From Candidatus Dormiibacterota bacterium (lineage in GTDB: Bacteria > Chloroflexota > Dormibacteria > Dormibacterales > Dormibacteraceae), in assembly GCA_955652585.1 (NCBI GenBank), contig CATPBF010000176.1, positions 1-18,119 of the forward strand: 18,119 bases of DNA. Direction: 5' to 3'. Shown here piece by piece: positions 14,649 through 18,119 of this stretch (the first letter of the stretch is position 1; the number at the start of each line of letters is the position of its first letter). Position numbers and translations under genes: made by a program. A model generated the notes under the pieces. The model saw only the letters and a program-made list of their open reading frames with translations. It had not been told where the DNA came from and made no database searches.

Positions 14649-15723
14649 TCGCGACGGCCGCTTCGAACCGCCGCCGGCAACGAATTTTTCTCATCGCGGG
14701 CGCGATTCTGGCGGCCTACGCCTTGCTCGCCCCGCTGACCTCGCTCGACGCCGCTCAATCCGCCAACGTTCCGCTCCTGGCGGACAAGTTTTGGTTTCAA
14801 ATCGCCACTAACATCGCGATGTTCATCGTGATGGCGACGGCCTGGAACATCATCGGTGGGATCACCGGGTACGCGGCCTTCGGCAACGTCGCCTTCTTCG
14901 GGATCGGGGCCTACACGACGGGAATGCTGATCGCCAAGGCGAAGTGGCCTTTCCTACTTGCCCTGCCGCTCGCACCTGTCGTCGCCGCCGCTTTCGCCGC
15001 GCTCGTAGGGCTTCCGCTGCTGCGGCTCCGCGGGCATTACTTCGCCGTCGCCAGCCTGGGGGTAGGGGTGGCCGTGGGCGAGCTGGTCCAGAACATCGAC
15101 TACGCCGGCCAGCCGGTGTTCGGCGGCGCGAGCGGCCTGTTCCTTCCGATCTTCCGGATCGACAACCGTGGCCTCTTCTTCTTCTACCTGATGTCGGCGG
15201 CCGCGGCGCTCTCGATCGCCGTCACGTGGTGGATGCTGCGCAGCCGGCTCGGCTACGGCCTGATCGCGATTCGCGAGAACGAGGAGGCAGCGTCAGTCCT
15301 GGGTGTCAACACCACGGCGTACAAGGTCGCGGCGTTCGCGCTGGCCGCGGCCCTCACCGGCCTGGCGGGAGGGATCTTCTCCCAGTGGAACGTCTTCGTC
15401 AACCAGGACAACGTGTTTCCGATCACGTACAACATCCAGATGATCCTGATGGCGCTGCTCGGCGGCACCGGCACCGTGTTTGGCCCGGCGACCGGCGCCG
15501 TCCTTCTGTATCTGCTCATCCAGTTTCTGGGCGGCACCTTGCCGATCTCGTTCGACCTCCCGTTCGTCTCGTCGGACGCGCGTCCCATCGTCGCGCAGGT
15601 CATCCTCGGCCTGCTCCTCGTCGTGGTCGTGATCTTCGTGCCGCGCGGAGTGATCGACTTTTTTGGCGGTCGAACCCGCCTGAGCGTGGCTTACCTGCGC
15701 CGCTCGCTACGGGAGACGTCGCT

Positions 15724-15727
<4 letters not shown>
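14645..15727 (+). CDS. livM: Branched-chain amino-acid type ABC permease (LivM-like)
   Basis: The 360-residue protein is the larger permease of the importer. After a basic N-terminus (SNRRRQR) come about ten hydrophobic helices, including the family block ATAWNIIGGITGYAAFGNVAFFGIGAYTTGML and the region LPLLRLRGHYFAVASLG. The ATPase-contact loop RSRLGYGLIAIRENEEAASVLGVN is typical of LivM, where it follows R-S-x-x-G-x-A-x-x-A-I-R-E-N. The frame is open back to 14372, but that extension is arginine- and glycine-rich, overlaps livH and has no hydrophobic character; the GTG at 14645, which overlaps the livH stop by four bases, is the start. The same GTGA overlap joins it to the next gene at 15724. 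Confidence 0.93.
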
Positions 15728-16465
<738 letters not shown>

Positions 16466-16491
<26 letters not shown>

Positions 16492-17197
16492 ACCACTCCT
16501 GAAAGTTCGGGGGCTGACGGCCGGGTACGACGCCGGGCCCGTGCTCTTCGGGATCGATCTCGACATCGCCTCGGGCGAACTGATCGCGCTGGTGGGCGCG
16601 AACGGCGCTGGGAAGTCCACTTTGCTCGGTGTCCTGAGCGGGCTGGTCCGTGCCACCTCGGGCACGATCAGTCTCTCCGCCCACGACGTCACCAACGCCC
16701 GACCGGAGGTCCTGGTCCGGAATGGGGTCGCCCACGTGCCCCAGGGCCGGCGGCTGTTCGGCACCATGTCGGTCGAGAGGAACCTGATCCTGGGCGCGTA
16801 CCTACGCCGAGATCGCGAGGTCCGCGACGACCTTGCACGGGTGCTCGGCTACTTCCCGGCGCTCAAAGACAAATTGTCCCGAGACGCTGGCACCCTCTCG
16901 GGCGGCGAGCAGCAGATGGTCGCGATCGGGCGGGGGATGATGGCCCGGCCGAAGCTCCTGATGGTCGACGAGCTCTCTCTTGGGCTCGCCCCGAAGGTGG
17001 TCGAGCGCTTGATCGACGTGGTCCAGCAGATCAATCGCGACGGCACGGCACTGCTCCTCGTCGAGCAGGACGTGCTCGTGGCGCTGGACGCGGCCAATCG
17101 CGCCTATGTGCTCGAGAACGGTCGGGTCGCCTTGAGCGGACCGGCGGCTGAGGTTCGCGACGATCCCGGTGTGCGGAAGGCATACCTGGGCCTGTGA
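16466..17197 (+). CDS. livF: Branched-chain amino-acid type ABC ATPase (LivF-like)
   Basis: The 243-residue second ATPase has Walker A GANGAGKST at 44-52, the LivF hallmark VPQGRRLFGTMSVERNL at 91-107, a canonical signature LSGGEQQ at 144-150 and Walker B LLMVDE at 164-169 followed by LSLGLAP. The switch position reads LLLVEQDV, with Gln in place of His, which is normal for LivF. It forms the nucleotide-binding dimer with the LivG-like protein and completes a five-subunit importer. The ATG at 16466 lies inside the end of livG (26-base overlap), indicating coupled translation. A repeat-like GC-rich hairpin region begins six bases after its stop. Confidence 0.94.
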
Positions 17198-17202
17198 CCT
17201 CG

Positions 17203-17249
17203 CCTCCTCACCTGTGGGGAGGTGGCCCCAAGGGCCGGTGGGGAGGTGG
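17203..17249 (+). repeat. GC-rich hairpin and direct repeat carrying a ribosome binding site
   Basis: CCTCCTCA at 17203-17210 pairs with TGGGGAGG at 17215-17222 (one G-T pair); GGCCC at 17224-17228 pairs with GGGCC at 17232-17236. The 12-mer GTGGGGAGGTGG occurs twice, at 17214-17225 and 17238-17249. The second copy contains GGAGGT at 17242-17247, three bases before the MaoC ATG. It resembles dispersed CCTCC...GGAGG repeats of high-GC genomes (from memory). No other copy is in this window. Confidence 0.5.
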
Positions 17250-17250
17250 A

Positions 17251-17772
17251 ATGTCTCATGATCACGAGCGAGAAATGACGGTCAAAGAGGGCTGGCGCGG
17301 GCGTTTCTTCGAGGATTTCGAGGTGGGCGACGTCTACGAGCATCCGCTCGGCCGGACGATCACCTCGGCCGACAATACGTGGTTCACGCTCTTGACCCTG
17401 AACACGGCGCCGATCCACTTCGACCACCATTACGCGGCACAGACAGAGTTTGGAAAGCCGCTCGTCAACAGCTGCCTGACGCTGGCACTGGTCACGGGCC
17501 AGAGCGTGACCGACGTGACGCAGAACGTCATGGCCAACCTCGGCTGGGATGAGGTGCGGCTGCCCAACCCGGTCTTCGAGGGAGACACGGTTTACTCGCG
17601 TTCCGAGGTGCTCGAGGTGCGCGCGTCGGGCTCACGAAAGAACGTCGGCATCGTCACGGTGCGCACGACCGGCTTCAAACCAGACGGAACCGAGGTGATC
17701 TCCTTCAAACGCACGGCGATGATCTACCGCCGCGGCCAGGGTCCCCGGATTGCCAAGGCGTCAGGTCGGTAG
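17251..17772 (+). CDS. MaoC-family enoyl-CoA hydratase/dehydratase
   Basis: The 173-residue product is a single hot-dog domain enzyme that adds water to or removes it from acyl-CoA thioesters in the cytoplasm. The hydratase motif region reads ITSADNTWFTLLTLNTAPIHFDHHYA (residues about 37-62); His56 is the expected catalytic histidine, and Asn51 stands where many MaoC hydratases have Asp. The following blocks EFGKPLVNSCLTLALVTGQSV, NLGWDEVRLPNPVFEGDT and FKRTAMIYRR match a conserved subgroup that in mycobacteria sits beside an isovaleryl-CoA dehydrogenase-like gene in a leucine-type cluster (recalled, not searched). The frame opens at a GTG overlapping the livF stop, but the first 19 residues would be the translated repeat; the ATG at 17251 with GGAGGT just upstream is preferred, and ATG 17275 is an alternative. 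Confidence 0.85.
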   Translation: MSHDHEREMTVKEGWRGRFFEDFEVGDVYEHPLGRTITSADNTWFTLLTLNTAPIHFDHHYAAQTEFGKPLVNSCLTLALVTGQSVTDVTQNVMANLGWDEVRLPNPVFEGDTVYSRSEVLEVRASGSRKNVGIVTVRTTGFKPDGTEVISFKRTAMIYRRGQGPRIAKASGR

Positions 17773-17776
17773 GGCG

Positions 17777-18119
17777 ATGGATTTCGAACTTTCGGAACAG
17801 CAGGCCGCGTTCCGCGACCTCATGCGCGATTTCGCCCGCAAAAGCATCAGCCCGGTAGCGCGCGAGATGGAGCTGGCCGGCCAATACCCGGAACAGATCG
17901 TCGAAGAGATGAAGGCGATGGGCCTGTTTGGGATGCTGGTGCCCGAAGAGTACGGGGGGATCGCCATCGACGCGGTCTCCTACTCGATCGTTTTCGAGGA
18001 GATCTCGAAGGCCTGGATGGGCGTAGCTGGAATCCTGGGTTCGCATTCTCTCGCCACGCTGATGCTGGCGCGATTCGGCACGCCCGAACAAAGAGCGCGC
18101 TGGCTGCCAGACCTTGCGA
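17777..18119 (+). CDS. Acyl-CoA dehydrogenase, N-terminal part (runs off the window)
   Basis: The first 114 codons of a gene cut by the window end. They encode the N-terminal helical domain of an FAD-dependent acyl-CoA dehydrogenase: MDFELSEQQAAFRDLMRDFA, then a helix ending ELAGQYPEQIVEEMKAMGLFGMLVPEEYGG (residues about 34-63), the most typical block of the family, and VFEEISKAWMGVAGILGSHS. The catalytic glutamate and FAD-contact motifs lie outside. It starts four bases after the MaoC stop at an ATG with a poor Shine-Dalgarno sequence (AGGG), so it is almost certainly cotranscribed. With MaoC and a liv-type importer upstream it could act on isovaleryl-CoA or another short branched acyl-CoA (inference). 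Confidence 0.9.
   Translation, partial: MDFELSEQQAAFRDLMRDFARKSISPVAREMELAGQYPEQIVEEMKAMGLFGMLVPEEYGGIAIDAVSYSIVFEEISKAWMGVAGILGSHSLATLMLARFGTPEQRARWLPDLA

Noticed and set aside
14944..15723. N-terminal extension of the LivG-like ATPase
   Set aside because: It would add 260 residues of low-complexity sequence inside livM; GTG 15724 gives a normal-length ATPase.

Overview
This window is strongly G+C-rich, with codons ending mostly in G or C, frequent GTG starts and several genes that lack a Shine-Dalgarno sequence. That suggests a free-living, probably soil-type, high-GC bacterium such as an actinomycete or a Chloroflexota/Dormibacterota-like lineage. No rRNA, tRNA or phylogenetic marker is present, so the lineage is an inference and not a call. 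Coding density is high, no intergenic gap reaches 300 bases, and I see no transposase, integrase, phage gene or CRISPR array.

Layout. Bases 2-223 hold the C-terminal TOBE end of a MalK/UgpC-type sugar ABC ATPase. Bases 291-4232 encode a 1313-residue polytopic membrane protein with a soluble N-terminal domain. A hairpin repeat lies between it and a convergent three-gene minus-strand operon (8088 down to 4282): a D-threonine aldolase/D-serine dehydratase-like PLP enzyme, an FAD-linked sugar-lactone oxidase-type oxidoreductase and an APC amino-acid permease. Divergent from that operon, with only two bases between the assigned starts, is an MpaB/Lcp-type oxygenase (8091-9020). A secreted, cysteine-containing protein of unknown function follows (9168-11045), then a second copy of the hairpin repeat, a promoter-like region with an operator-like inverted repeat and a tiny proline-rich frame, and an MFS transporter (11293-12480).

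Bases 12536-17197 hold a complete branched-chain amino-acid type ABC importer in the order binding protein, two permeases, two ATPases (livK-H-M-G-F-like). Every junction after the first is a stop/start overlap. The importer runs on into a MaoC-type enoyl-CoA hydratase (17251-17772) and an acyl-CoA dehydrogenase cut off by the window end (17777 onward). This arrangement suggests uptake of a branched-chain amino or keto acid, or a related carboxylate, coupled to acyl-CoA catabolism. The MaoC protein resembles the one next to the isovaleryl-CoA dehydrogenase-like gene in the mycobacterial leucine-type cluster.

The most unusual signals are not genes. (1) Two promoter-like regions about 11 kb apart (231-293 and 11139-11200) share TCAGTAG, then GACA, then a TAnnnT box at identical spacing, each 6-7 bases before a start codon and each with an inverted repeat over the -10. 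(2) There are two near-identical 43-base hairpin repeats. (3) A second GC-rich repeat appears to supply the ribosome binding site of the MaoC gene. (4) The PLP enzyme/FAD oxidase/permease operon next to an MpaB-type oxygenase has no obvious textbook pathway. I did not find clear evidence of a wholly new defence or mobile system.
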